The notes beneath the pieces are model-generated. The model saw nothing but the letters and a program-made list of their open reading frames with translations, ran no database searches and was not told the origin of the DNA. Below are positions 1 to 8,311 of a stretch of DNA of 42,011 bases, piece by piece. Position numbers and translations under genes: made by a program. The DNA comes from Candidatus Methylomirabilis sp. (lineage in GTDB: Bacteria; Methylomirabilota; Methylomirabilia; Methylomirabilales; Methylomirabilaceae). The stretch is from the NCBI GenBank assembly GCA_002634395.1, contig NSJM01000020.1, positions 1 to 42,011 of the forward strand, in the 5' to 3' direction. Every line of letters begins with the position of its first letter. The first letter of the stretch is position 1.

Positions 1-2795
1 GGGCCCGGCCGGAGCAGGTGCTGGCGCTGACCTTTACCGAGAAGGCGGCGGCGGAGATGGAGCGGCGTGTGGACCTGCTGGTCCCGTACGGGTTCACCGA
101 TACCTGGATCTCTACCTTCCACGCCTTCGGAGATCGCGTGCTTCGGGAGCATGCCCTGGTGCTGGGGCTGAGTCCGGACTTCCGCCTGCTGACGGTGCCG
201 GAGCAGGTCATCTTCTTTCAGGAGCACCTGTTCGAGCTTCCATTAGACTATTTCCGGCCGCTCGGCAGTCCGCTGCGGCACGTGCAGGCGCTGCTCCAAC
301 TGTTCAGTCGAGCCAAGGACGAGGATGTCGGCCCCGAGCAGTACGCGAGTTACGCGGAGGAGCTGGCAGGTCGAGCGACGGCCGCTCCGGACGACAAGGC
401 GCTGGCGGAGCAGGCGACGCGGGAGATGGAGATCGCCAGGGTCTACCGGCAGTACCAGGAACTGATGGCTCGGGAAGGAAAGTTGGATTTCGGCGATCTG
501 ATGACGCGGACGCTCAGCCTGCTTCGGGAACATCCACTGGTACTCCAACGATTGCAGGAGCGGTTCCGGTATATCCTGGTCGATGAGTTCCAGGATACCA
601 ACTATGCCCAATTTCAGATCGTGAAGCTACTGACGGCCGCTCATCGGAATGTGACGGTGGTGGGGGATGACGACCAGTCGATCTTCAAGTTTCGAGGGGC
701 CTCGATCAGCAACATCCTCAGCTTCCGCCGTGAGTTTCCTGACGCCGAGACGATCGTCCTTGCAGAGAACTATCGCTCGACGCCGAACGTTCTTGATGCT
801 GCGTACCGTCTGATCCAGCACAACAACCCCGACCGGCTGGAGTATCAGGAAGGTGTCGACAAGCGCCTGAAGCCTTGCAATGGTGACGGCCCGGCCGTTG
901 AGAGCGTAGTCTTTCAGACCTATCAGGAGGAAGCCGACTGGGTGGTCGAAAGGATCGAGGAGCTGGTCGAGGCCAAGGCGTGCGCGCTTGGCGACATCGC
1001 CATTCTGGTCCGGCGAAACAGCGATGCCGACCCATTGCTGCGGGCGCTGAACATGAAGGGGATCCCGTGGAGCTTCAGCGGGGCGAAGGGTCTGTACGAC
1101 AGGGATGAGATACGTCTGGTGATCTCGTTCCTCCGTCTGCTGGCTGATCCATACGACTCCCTGAGTCTCTTTCATCTGGCCGGCTCCGATATCTACGGGT
1201 TGCCGGCTGCCGATTTGACCCTCTGCAACGCCCATGCGCGCCGGAAGCATCGCAGTCTCTATGAGGTGTTGCTCGATCTGACGAGGCGACCAGGCGCTGT
1301 GCCCGAGCTGTCCGGGGTCTCGACTGAAGGGATTGCTGCTGCCACGGCCCTCCTGAGTGATTTGCATCGCTATCTGGACAAAGCGGCTCGGGAGGTGACG
1401 GGACGTATCCTGTACGAGTTTCTGATGGAACAGCCTGGCTATGGCAAGCGACTGCTGCATTCGAACTCTTCGCGCGACCATCAACGGGTCAGCAACCTCG
1501 CCGCATTCTTCGGCCTGGTTCAGCGGTTCGGCGAGGTGGCGCCCCAGGACCGCGTGGCCGGCTTTGTTCCGTATCTGACGATGCTGATCGAGGCGGGCGA
1601 GAACCCGCCCGTTGCGGAGGGCGAGGCGGCGGAGGAAGGGGTGGCCGTGCTCACGCTGCACAAGGCCAAGGGCCTCGAGTTCGAGGCGGTGTTTCTTGTG
1701 GGCCTGGTCGAGAAACGGTTTCCCTCGATCGATCGGCGGGAGGCAATCCCGCTTCCCGATGAGCTGATTAAAGAGACGCTGCCGTCCGGCGACTTTCATC
1801 AGCAGGAGGAGCGGCGCCTGTTTTATGTGGGCATGACGCGGGCTAAGCGGTTCCTGTTCCTTACGCGGGCGAAGGATTACGGAACAAAGCGGGAATGGAA
1901 GCGCAGCCGGTTCCTGGCGGAGGCGCTGGCCCTGCCGAAAGAGGAGGAAGAGCAGCCATGGCGAGGGACGGCAGAGGCGGTCATAGGTCGATACGCGCCG
2001 CCGCCCCAGGTCGCCATCGATCTTGCGATCCGGGCTGACACCCCGCTCAGCCTCTCCCACTATCAGATCGATGACTATCTGACCTGCCCGTTGAAATACA
2101 AATATGTCCATATCCTGCGGGTACCCGTTCTCAGGGAACATACGATCATCTACGGCGCCGCGCTGCATCGGGCCGTTCAGGCGTATAATACCCAACGGCT
2201 TGCCGGGCACACAATGTCGCTTGACGATCTGATCGAATCGTTTGAAGCCCACTGGGTCAATGAAGGGTTCATCTCCCGGGAACACGAGGAGCGGCGGATG
2301 CAGGAAGGTCGGGATGCCCTGACCCGCTTCCATGCCGGTGCCGCGAATGGACCGCTGCCGACGTCGGTCGAGAAACGATTCCGGTTCCAGCTCGGTGACG
2401 ATCTCGTCACCGGCATTATGGATCGGGTAGATGAGCGTGAGGGTGAGATCGTAATTATCGACTATAAGTCGTCGTCGGTCCGGGACCAAAAAGCGGCAGA
2501 CAAAGAGGCCCGGGAGAGCCAGCAACTTGCGCTGTATGCGCTGGCCTACCGGGAATCGATCGGCCGGTTGCCGGATCGGGTGGAGTTGCATTTCCTGACC
2601 CCAAGCGGCGTCATCGTCGGGCAGGCAGTGAAAAAGGAAAAAGATCTCGATCAGGCGGTCGAACGGGTTCGGGCGGCTGCAATCGGGATTCGGGGGGGTC
2701 TCTTTCAGGCGACCCCCAGTCAGTGGGTCTGTAGTTTCTGTGCCTTCAGGGCTATCTGCCCTGCTACCGTCTGGATCGGGGAGCGCCAGGGATGA
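1..2795 (+). CDS. UvrD/PcrA-type ATP-dependent DNA helicase fused to a RecB/Cas4-like nuclease (5' partial)
   Basis: Superfamily 1 helicase that should unwind DNA during repair, with a C-terminal nuclease domain. The reading frame is open to the left edge (ARPEQVLALTFTEKAA), and the Walker A motif lies outside the window. Counting residues from the GTG at 18, visible motifs are DEFQDT near 190, GDDDQSIFKFRGA near 215, ENYRST near 250, TLHKAKGLEFE near 545 and the arginine-finger motif FYVGMTRAK near 603. The C-terminal 240 residues look like a PD-(D/E)XK nuclease (IIDYKSS). It has one early Cys (about 690) and a terminal CxxCx5C group (905, 908, 914), the spacing of the 4Fe-4S cluster in AddB/Cas4 nucleases. 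The stop overlaps the start of the next gene by 4 bp. The helicase assignment is secure. The iron-sulfur nuclease is inferred from motif spacing. Confidence 0.93.
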   Translation, partial: ARPEQVLALTFTEKAAAEMERRVDLLVPYGFTDTWISTFHAFGDRVLREHALVLGLSPDFRLLTVPEQVIFFQEHLFELPLDYFRPLGSPLRHVQALLQLFSRAKDEDVGPEQYASYAEELAGRATAAPDDKALAEQATREMEIARVYRQYQELMAREGKLDFGDLMTRTLSLLREHPLVLQRLQERFRYILVDEFQDTNYAQFQIVKLLTAAHRNVTVVGDDDQSIFKFRGASISNILSFRREFPDAETIVLAENYRSTPNVLDAAYRLIQHNNPDRLEYQEGVDKRLKPCNGDGPAVESVVFQTYQEEADWVVERIEELVEAKACALGDIAILVRRNSDADPLLRALNMKGIPWSFSGAKGLYDRDEIRLVISFLRLLADPYDSLSLFHLAGSDIYGLPAADLTLCNAHARRKHRSLYEVLLDLTRRPGAVPELSGVSTEGIAAATALLSDLHRYLDKAAREVTGRILYEFLMEQPGYGKRLLHSNSSRDHQRVSNLAAFFGLVQRFGEVAPQDRVAGFVPYLTMLIEAGENPPVAEGEAAEEGVAVLTLHKAKGLEFEAVFLVGLVEKRFPSIDRREAIPLPDELIKETLPSGDFHQQEERRLFYVGMTRAKRFLFLTRAKDYGTKREWKRSRFLAEALALPKEEEEQPWRGTAEAVIGRYAPPPQVAIDLAIRADTPLSLSHYQIDDYLTCPLKYKYVHILRVPVLREHTIIYGAALHRAVQAYNTQRLAGHTMSLDDLIESFEAHWVNEGFISREHEERRMQEGRDALTRFHAGAANGPLPTSVEKRFRFQLGDDLVTGIMDRVDEREGEIVIIDYKSSSVRDQKAADKEARESQQLALYALAYRESIGRLPDRVELHFLTPSGVIVGQAVKKEKDLDQAVERVRAAAIGIRGGLFQATPSQWVCSFCAFRAICPATVWIGERQG

Positions 2796-3388
2796 AGATC
2801 GGGATCGATCTCGACGATGTCCTGGCCGATTCGCTGCCGCATTTTACGCAGGCGTTTAATAGGCATTTTGACCTTGATATTGAACTGCCTGATGCCGCGT
2901 GGCGGATCGCCGACCGATTTCCCCAGATTCCCCGGCAAGAGGCTGACGACTTCTTCACAGAACTGATCGAGAACGGTTTCTTCTCATCCAGATCGCTTAT
3001 CCCCCACGCTAAAGAAGCGGTGGAAACATTGGTTGACGGCGGCCATGATCTGTATATCATCACCGGTCGGACCCCGCGAGATGAGCGAATTACGATGGAT
3101 TGGCTGGCGCGCGTCGGCGTACGGTCTTACTTTGAGGCGGTTGTGCACAGGACGTGCGACCCGGTGGAACGCCACAAGGCGGATGTCGCATCAGGATTAG
3201 CACTCAGTCTCTTCATTGAGGATGAGCTGACGGTCGCCCTTACGGTGGCGGGGGCCGCTATCCCGGTCCTGCTGTTCGATCGCCCATGGAATCAGGGTCC
3301 GCTTCCCGGCAACGTGCGCCGGGTCGAGTCATGGCATGAGGCGCTGACACAAATTGCCGAACTGAACGGCAGCAATGGACACCAATAG
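2792..3388 (+). CDS. HAD-superfamily 5'-nucleotidase-like phosphatase
   Basis: Probable cytoplasmic phosphatase of the HAD superfamily, close to the 5'(3')-deoxyribonucleotidase (NT5C) type. The N-terminus IGIDLDDVLADS carries the nucleophile/acid pair D6 and D8. Motif II is YIITGRTP near residue 90, a lysine in RHKADVA fits motif III, and FIEDELT near 147 supplies the acidic motif IV. Its 198 residues are normal for the family. The ATG overlaps the helicase stop (ATGA), so the two genes are probably translationally coupled. The true substrate cannot be read from the sequence. A nucleotide-pool or repair-related role is only suggested by the helicase neighbour. Confidence 0.8.
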   Translation: MKIGIDLDDVLADSLPHFTQAFNRHFDLDIELPDAAWRIADRFPQIPRQEADDFFTELIENGFFSSRSLIPHAKEAVETLVDGGHDLYIITGRTPRDERITMDWLARVGVRSYFEAVVHRTCDPVERHKADVASGLALSLFIEDELTVALTVAGAAIPVLLFDRPWNQGPLPGNVRRVESWHEALTQIAELNGSNGHQ

Positions 3389-3554
3389 TCTCGCCCTCCG
3401 CTTGCCTCTCATGCTCCAGTATGCTAGCGTACAAGAGTAGTAACCTGGGTTCGGAGCTAACAGGAGGTGAGTGGGTCCGCTTATGGACGGGCAGTCTCTC
3501 CTTCTGGTTAGATGAAACGGCGACGGCTCGGTGCCCATAAGATAGGAATGACTG
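3389..3554 (+). other. Intergenic leader with a long imperfect hairpin
   Basis: This 166-bp gap precedes the rodZ-like gene. CTAAC at 3457 pairs with GTTAG at 3507, and the arms continue inward through GGAGG/CCTTC and GAG/CTC. Inside sits a second hairpin, GTCC with GGAC (3475-3488). I could not match it to a riboswitch family I know. It may be a structured 5' leader or a small RNA. Confidence 0.35.
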
Positions 3555-4430
3555 ATGCGAGAAGAGGGCAAGATGGATAGCGAAGAAGGTAGTTCGACGA
3601 GCACGATTGGCCCGCTCCTACAGGGAGCCAGGACGGCAAAGGGCCTCACGATCGAGGCCGCCGCCGCCGCCAGTAAGGTTCCCCTCTCCTTCATCCGACT
3701 GTTGGAGCAGGAGCAGTTCCACCTGGTCCCAGATTCATTGTATCTCATCCGGTTTCTGACGGAATATGCCACATTTCTTGGCCTTGATCCAAAACAGGTT
3801 GCGGCACAGTTGAAGGACCAGGTCAGTTCGGCCAGGCGAGAGAGCGGGTTGTCGCATCCGGTGTCCTCAATGGGGTCGCAGATCGATCTCCGTCGCCTGG
3901 CTATGTATCTGCTGCCTGCGGTAATCGTGATTCCCCTTATCTTTATCGGGCTGTCCCTTCTGTCCGGGCGAGAGTCGGCAATGCCGCCGGATCGCCGGCT
4001 GGAATTACCAGAGTCCCAAGGTGCGGCTACGTCCCTTCCAGAGGTTGCGACTGCGGTTTCGCCAGGCTCTCAAGCCCCATCCCTGAGTACAGGGCAGCCA
4101 GACGGGTCCGTCTCACCCCACCAAGTTACTGATCCCGCACCACAGGAGCCACAGGGCCCTCCCGCCCGGTATAAACTTCGGGCTGAGGCGAAGGAAATGA
4201 CCTGGATTGCGGTGACCTCAGATGGGGCGCCTCGGAGACAGGCCCTGTTACATCCTGGCGAGACGGCGTCATGGTCGGCGAATAATGGATTTGTTGTGAC
4301 GATCGGCAATGCCGGAGGGGTGACCCTCATGCTGAATGGTCGGCCGATTTCGTTGAAGGGGGCGCGGGGTCAGGTAATCCAGAATCTTGCCCTACCTGAG
4401 AACGACGGGCCGCCCGTCGCAGGGCAGTAA
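3555..4430 (+). CDS. RodZ-like membrane-anchored helix-turn-helix protein
   Basis: Predicted bitopic inner-membrane protein of the RodZ / HTH_25-DUF4115 family. RodZ links the MreB cytoskeleton to the elongation machinery. Residues 17-85 form an HTH domain (LLQGARTAKGLTIEAAAAAS, then VPLSFIRLLEQEQF). One membrane helix follows near 117-138 (MYLLPAVIVIPLIFIGLSLL), then a Pro/Ser-rich linker. The C-terminal 75 residues are a beta-rich domain (WIAVTSDG, LHPGETASW, GRPISLKG) typical of periplasmic DUF4115. The start at 3555 has an AGGA seven bases upstream; ATG 3573 is an alternative. No mreB is nearby, so a role in cell shape is inferred from the family only. Confidence 0.8.
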   Translation: MREEGKMDSEEGSSTSTIGPLLQGARTAKGLTIEAAAAASKVPLSFIRLLEQEQFHLVPDSLYLIRFLTEYATFLGLDPKQVAAQLKDQVSSARRESGLSHPVSSMGSQIDLRRLAMYLLPAVIVIPLIFIGLSLLSGRESAMPPDRRLELPESQGAATSLPEVATAVSPGSQAPSLSTGQPDGSVSPHQVTDPAPQEPQGPPARYKLRAEAKEMTWIAVTSDGAPRRQALLHPGETASWSANNGFVVTIGNAGGVTLMLNGRPISLKGARGQVIQNLALPENDGPPVAGQ

Positions 4431-4443
4431 GGTGGGGGTCGGG

Positions 4444-5376
4444 ATGCATACAGGAATTGTCCGGGACAGCGGGGGCTCGATCAGCCGGCGCTTGCAAATA
4501 GGGATAGTTCTGAACCTCCTGTTTGCCCTGACCGAGTTGATAGCGGGCCTGACTGCCGGGAGTCTTGCCCTCATAGGCGATGCGTGGCATAACTTCAGCG
4601 ACGTGATCGGACTAGCGATTTCATGGGTTGCGCTTCGACAAGTGGAGCGCCCTGCCAACGAACGAAAGACCTTTGGCTATCATCGAGCCAGCATCCTGGC
4701 CGCCCTTGCCAACGGGATCGCGCTGATCGGCATCACATTGTGGCTGTTCTATGTGGCCGTCAATCGGCTGGGATCGCCGGTTACGCCGGAAGCGCCCGTC
4801 ATGATGGCAGTCGCAGGGATCGGATTTCTGATCAATGTCGGGGTCGCCCTGTCGCTCCGGGAAGGGACCAGAGATCTCAATATCCGAAGCGCCTTTCTAC
4901 ACCTGCTGAGCGATGGGTTCGTGTCGCTTGGTGTCGTGGCGGCCGGGGTTATTATACTGCTCAGTGGCTGGAGCTTAATCGATCCGCTCCTGAGTTGTGT
5001 GATCGGGCTGTTGGTGTTGGTCGGCTGCTGGGACATCGTGGCAGAGACAGTGAATGTGTTGATGGAGGGCGTTCCGCGCGGGGTCCAAGTGGATCTCCTC
5101 TTACGAACAGTGCGCACCTTTCCGGAGGTCAAGGATGTGCACGACCTGCATGTCTGGAGCTTGAGCTCTCATGTCTATGCTATGAGTTGCCACCTTCAGG
5201 TGGCTGATCTTCAGGCCAGCCAGGGCAATCGGCTGCTCGATCGGATCAGCCATATGCTGAAGGAGCGCTTCGGCATCGCCCACACCACCTTCCAGCTTGA
5301 AGCCGGGACCTGCACGCTTGAACAGGCATGTGCCCTTAATGCAAAGGGACCAGCAGCCGTTCTCCGGCCTCACTGA
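4444..5376 (+). CDS. Cation diffusion facilitator (CzcD-type) metal exporter
   Basis: Inner-membrane proton/metal antiporter of the CDF family, expected to export Zn2+ and perhaps Co2+ or Cd2+. It has about six membrane helices and the paired metal-site motifs HNFSD in helix 2 (GDAWHNFSDVIGLAISW) and HLLSD in helix 5. A cytosolic C-terminal domain of about 90 residues contains DVHDLHVWSLSSH, the CDF metal-binding fold. The frame is open further upstream, but ATG 4444 is preferred. It has AAGGTGGGGG just upstream and avoids a long overlap with the preceding gene, giving 310 residues. It lies 13 bp after the rodZ-like gene and may be cotranscribed. Metal specificity cannot be decided. Confidence 0.9.
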   Translation: MHTGIVRDSGGSISRRLQIGIVLNLLFALTELIAGLTAGSLALIGDAWHNFSDVIGLAISWVALRQVERPANERKTFGYHRASILAALANGIALIGITLWLFYVAVNRLGSPVTPEAPVMMAVAGIGFLINVGVALSLREGTRDLNIRSAFLHLLSDGFVSLGVVAAGVIILLSGWSLIDPLLSCVIGLLVLVGCWDIVAETVNVLMEGVPRGVQVDLLLRTVRTFPEVKDVHDLHVWSLSSHVYAMSCHLQVADLQASQGNRLLDRISHMLKERFGIAHTTFQLEAGTCTLEQACALNAKGPAAVLRPH

Positions 5377-5454
5377 GGCACGTTAGCTCGCTTTTTCCTC
5401 TTCCCTCTCCATACCCCAACCACCCATGCATAGCAACAGAGCCACTTGGCCATT

Positions 5455-6279
5455 TCAATCCAGACCCTTCTGCCCGATGAGGAAGATTGCGCCCAGATTG
5501 TTGCGGTAATGCTCGAATACCCGTCGCATCGCGAGCACCCGTCGCCGCGCCGCGCCATCGAGTAGGAGGTTCTTCGCGAGCCTCACCGCTCCGACTACCC
5601 CCTCATCCTGGACCAGGCGCCTCGGCCTCAGCAGGTGCATCGGCGCGTATCCGGACGCTATGATGCGGAATCCGACCCCCTCCAACAGGGCCCTCCACTC
5701 GTGTTCTGGCAAGGAGCGAGTGCCAACATGGATCACCGACGACAACATACCATCGATCTCCTGCTTTTGGTCGGCCGGTATATCGTCGGGAACAACAGCG
5801 AGCTCATGAATGCCGTAGCGGCCCCCAGGACGCAGGAGCCGGAACGCTTCCGCCGCGATCAGGCGCTTTCGCTCCTGGGCGTGCATGCTCAGCATGGCCT
5901 CGCCGATGACGACCGATGCCGAGCCGTCAGGTTGATTCGTTTGATCTGCAGCGCCGACGACAACTGATACATTCGGGCTGTGGGGGAGTTGCCGAGCCGT
6001 CCACTGCATTGCCTTTGCGTCCCGCTCGACGCCCACATAGCGCCGAGGCTTCCGCTCCAGGATCATACTCGCCGTCACGCCCAGGCCGGGTGCGAACTCG
6101 ACTACGTCGTCGTCCGGTCCGATCGCCAAGTCATCGAGCAGTGCTCGCGTTAGACCGAGACCTCCGGGGCGCAAGACGCGCTTGCCAAGTCGGGCAAGGA
6201 GCCAGTGACCCGGCATCTTCGCGACATCCAGGTCGCCGCCTGGCAGATCCGCCAATTGTGTCGATTGCTCTGCGGTCAT
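5455..6279 (-). CDS. SAM-dependent class I methyltransferase
   Basis: Probable cytoplasmic S-adenosylmethionine-dependent methyltransferase. Motif I is VVEFAPGLGVTASMIL, followed by the acidic end of beta-2 (YVGVERD) and the later motif FRLLRPGGRYGIHEL. Substrate is unknown. The family includes small-molecule and quinone/sterol-type enzymes. The frame runs upstream to 6477, but ATG 6279 (MTAEQSTQLADLPGG) has a GGGAG six bases before it and gives 275 residues. ATG 6285 is too close to that site. It is convergent with the CDF gene and lies downstream of an XRE regulator on the same strand. Confidence 0.82.
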   Translation of the reverse strand: MTAEQSTQLADLPGGDLDVAKMPGHWLLARLGKRVLRPGGLGLTRALLDDLAIGPDDDVVEFAPGLGVTASMILERKPRRYVGVERDAKAMQWTARQLPHSPNVSVVVGAADQTNQPDGSASVVIGEAMLSMHAQERKRLIAAEAFRLLRPGGRYGIHELAVVPDDIPADQKQEIDGMLSSVIHVGTRSLPEHEWRALLEGVGFRIIASGYAPMHLLRPRRLVQDEGVVGAVRLAKNLLLDGAARRRVLAMRRVFEHYRNNLGAIFLIGQKGLD

Positions 6280-6391
6280 TGACATCTCCCTTCTGCTTCG
6301 GAGGCTGACACTCCAATCCCCTTCTCTAGCCGCCTGGCACCGGTCGATCCCAGAACAGGTTGAAAATGGGCATCTACTCTCCTTGCCTATC

Positions 6392-6763
6392 TTACGGTTT
6401 TCGATCCAGGATCTCCATAATAAAGATTTGCAGTTTCTTGAGCGCCCCCGGTCTCGGCTGCCGATCATTGCCGTCACGAGGCCAACAACCTCTTGGGATT
6501 CCGGAAGGTGTTGGGACGACCCCAGGGGGGAATTGGAACAGGTCTTCGACCTCCAGTTCCAGGGCCAGGACGATTCGCTGGAGGGTTCCGAGCGTCAGAT
6601 TGCAGCGCCCCGCCTCGATCCGCTGGAGGTACTTGTAATTGAGGCCCCTTGCCTCGATCGCCTCCTGACGAAGACCGCGCACCGCCCGAAGGGCCATGAG
6701 CCTCTTGCCCAGCAAAGCCTGGACAGCTTCAGGTGATCTCTTGGAGCCGATCTGCCTACCCAT
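6392..6763 (-). CDS. XRE-family helix-turn-helix transcriptional regulator
   Basis: Small DNA-binding protein of 123 residues. The HTH spans about residues 17-75 (LGKRLMALRAVRGLRQEAIE, then GLNYKYLQRIEAGRCNLTLG), the standard Cro/C1 fold. A short C-terminal tail (PRPGALKKLQIFIMEI) has no recognisable ligand domain. It is divergent from the ferritin-like gene at 6883 and upstream of the methyltransferase, so either could be its target. No inverted-repeat operator was identified with confidence. Confidence 0.82.
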   Translation of the reverse strand: MGRQIGSKRSPEAVQALLGKRLMALRAVRGLRQEAIEARGLNYKYLQRIEAGRCNLTLGTLQRIVLALELEVEDLFQFPPGVVPTPSGIPRGCWPRDGNDRQPRPGALKKLQIFIMEILDRKP

Positions 6764-6770
6764 AGTGAGG

Positions 6771-6799
6771 TTGACACCTTCTGCAATGGGGTCTAAGTT
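6771..6799 (+). promoter_or_regulatory. Sigma-70-like promoter for the ferritin-like gene
   Basis: TTGACA (6771-6776) is followed after exactly 17 bp by TAAGTT (6794-6799). It lies about 85 bp upstream of the ferritin-like start. The -35 box is perfect; the -10 box matches 4 of 6. Confidence 0.5.
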
Positions 6800-6882
6800 A
6801 TGAAGTATTCGGGGCGCTTTCTACGCCGCACGCCGTTCCCTTACTCCCTCAGCCTGCAAGGCCATGAGGAAAGGAGGAAGCC

Positions 6883-7340
6883 ATGGACGTTCAGCGGGCG
6901 ATCACAGGACTTAATCAATGCCTGGCCATCGAATACGCGACCATGATTCAATACCTTCAGAACAGCATGTTGATTCAGGGCCTGGAACGCGAGTATCTTG
7001 CCGGGCTTTTCAGAGAGCGCGCTAAAGACGAGATGGGACATGCAGCTCGCCTTGGCGATAAGATTGTCGCCCTGGGCGGTTCCCTACCATTGAGCCGGCG
7101 TTGATTACGCAATCGCTCGAGGTGGCCGAGATGCTTGGACAGGGCCTGGCGGCAGAGCGGGAGGCCCTCAAGGCCCTGACTACGCTGCTGTCCGAGGTCG
7201 GAGACGACGTCCCTCTGCGTGTATTTGTTGAGCAGCTTTGCCTCGATACGCAAGAGCACATCGAGAGCTTCGAAAAGCTCCTCGCTCAGAAACGGCTCGT
7301 CATCGCCACCAAAGAGGTGCGCCTAAAACAGGTTGCCTGA
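6883..7340 (+). pseudogene. Ferritin-like (bacterioferritin-type) diiron protein, single-base frameshift
   Basis: Two frames together encode one 153-residue ferritin-like four-helix protein. The first frame (6883-7104) ends in GDKIVALGGS and then goes out of frame. The second frame resumes in phase with PTIEPALITQSLEVAEMLGQ. Adding one C in the CCC run at 7082-7084 would restore GGSPTIEPA, a junction typical of this family. Diiron-ligand candidates are the Glu in IEYATMIQY, ExxH in DEMGH, and E/ExxH in the second half (TQEHIESFEK). The gene has a strong AGGAGG five bases before ATG 6883 and its own promoter, so it looks recently active. It is either a fresh pseudogene or an intact gene with a homopolymer sequencing error. 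The likely role, if intact, is iron storage or oxidative-stress protection. Confidence 0.8.
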
Positions 7341-7369
7341 TCCAAGACCATCGCTTCCTCTCGGAACCC

Positions 7370-7732
7370 TCAGGGGCGGAGCGAGAGGCTCAATCCTTGA
7401 GGGTTTCTGGGTGTGTCTGTGCCGATTGTGCATGTCGTTTTCAATGTCCGAGCAGACGATTTCACTTGAGCTGCGCCCCTGCCCAGAATCGCTTTCAGGG
7501 CCCCGATCTGAAGCGTATCGAGCTGGATACGCCGCTGGATGTACCAGCCGATCCCCTCGCCCCAGCCTAACAGTCGAAGCTCCAGTTTCGTTGTGCCTTC
7601 AGAGGTCAGAAGAGCGACCTCGATCCGTGTCGTTCCGTCCTCATTGAACTGGTCGCCCAGAATGAACTCCTTCTCCTGGCGAGCCGTCTTCCGACCTCGA
7701 CTCTCTCCTGTCGACCACTGCTCCTGATGCAT
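7370..7732 (-). CDS. Conserved-looking hypothetical protein, 120 residues
   Basis: Function not recognised. The product is soluble, with no signal peptide or membrane segment. A hydrophilic N-terminus (MHQEQWSTGESRGRKTARQE) is followed by alternating beta-like segments (KEFILGDQF, TRIEVALLTS, TTKLELRLLGWG) and an amphipathic helix (LDTLQIGALKAILG). The start is well supported by GAGGGGG seven bases before ATG. It is the last gene of the minus-strand run that begins with the multicopper oxidase, 63 bp after the membrane protein gene. It may be cotranscribed with that group. Confidence 0.6.
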   Translation of the reverse strand: MHQEQWSTGESRGRKTARQEKEFILGDQFNEDGTTRIEVALLTSEGTTKLELRLLGWGEGIGWYIQRRIQLDTLQIGALKAILGRGAAQVKSSARTLKTTCTIGTDTPRNPQGLSLSLRP

Positions 7733-7795
7733 ACAATAACCCCCTCTCTATTCAGCGACCGTACACAGCACCGGTATCTTTTGCGTGTTCATGTT

Positions 7796-8311
7796 TTATT
7801 CTGCCTTTCGAAGATCGTCCCGATAGGCGTTGGGAACCTTCATGTACAGCGCACCGAGGACAGAGACGATCAGCACTGCCATAGTGGTCTGGAGGAGAAG
7901 GAAGGCGCCGATCTTGAGATAGGCGAAGGAGGGGTGCGCAAACCGGATCAACCAACCCGCGGCCTCGTTGGAAATCGCGGACACGAAGGTCAGGTGTATC
8001 AGCCAGATCTTGGTCAGAGGCCTGAAGGGCACGAACAGCACAAGGTGGCTCAGCGTCAGGATGAAGACGCCCATCGCCAGGAGATGGAAATGACTGATCT
8101 CGAGTAACACCTTGTAACTGCGAGGCGGCATGAACTGCACCTCGGACCCCCCGTAGTGGGCGACAACGGACTCGTAATCAAGCCCCATCTGGTTAAAGAA
8201 GAACAATGCGTTGGTGAGCCACAGGCCCGCGCTGTAAAAGAGAAACCACAGAATGATGGCGCGAAGCAGCCGGTTCTGGGTCCACTCTCCGGTGACGACG
8301 AAACGCATCAT
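7796..8311 (-). CDS. Small four-helix membrane protein with conserved-type histidines
   Basis: Uncharacterised inner-membrane protein of 171 residues with about four helices (roughly 15-38, 71-95, 100-122, 130-155). Histidines H74, H76 and H89 lie in helix 2, H106 in helix 3 and H126 between helices 3 and 4. H76 and H89 are 13 residues apart, spacing compatible with haem b ligation but not proof of it. Start ATG 8311 overlaps the stop of the FMN-binding gene (ATGA). ATG 8308 is an equally possible start behind AGGGAGGGG. The coupling to an exported flavoprotein suggests a membrane electron-transfer partner, which is inference. Confidence 0.7.
   Translation of the reverse strand: MMRFVVTGEWTQNRLLRAIILWFLFYSAGLWLTNALFFFNQMGLDYESVVAHYGGSEVQFMPPRSYKVLLEISHFHLLAMGVFILTLSHLVLFVPFRPLTKIWLIHLTFVSAISNEAAGWLIRFAHPSFAYLKIGAFLLLQTTMAVLIVSVLGALYMKVPNAYRDDLRKAE

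Noticed and set aside
627-2591. Long minus-strand open frame of 654 codons opposite the helicase
   Set aside because: Composition is that of an antisense shadow of GC-rich codons; the plus strand encodes unmistakable helicase motifs.
3389-3554. Riboswitch candidate (cobalamin, TPP, fluoride, c-di-GMP considered)
   Set aside because: None of the conserved core sequences of these families could be found; kept only as an unassigned structured leader.
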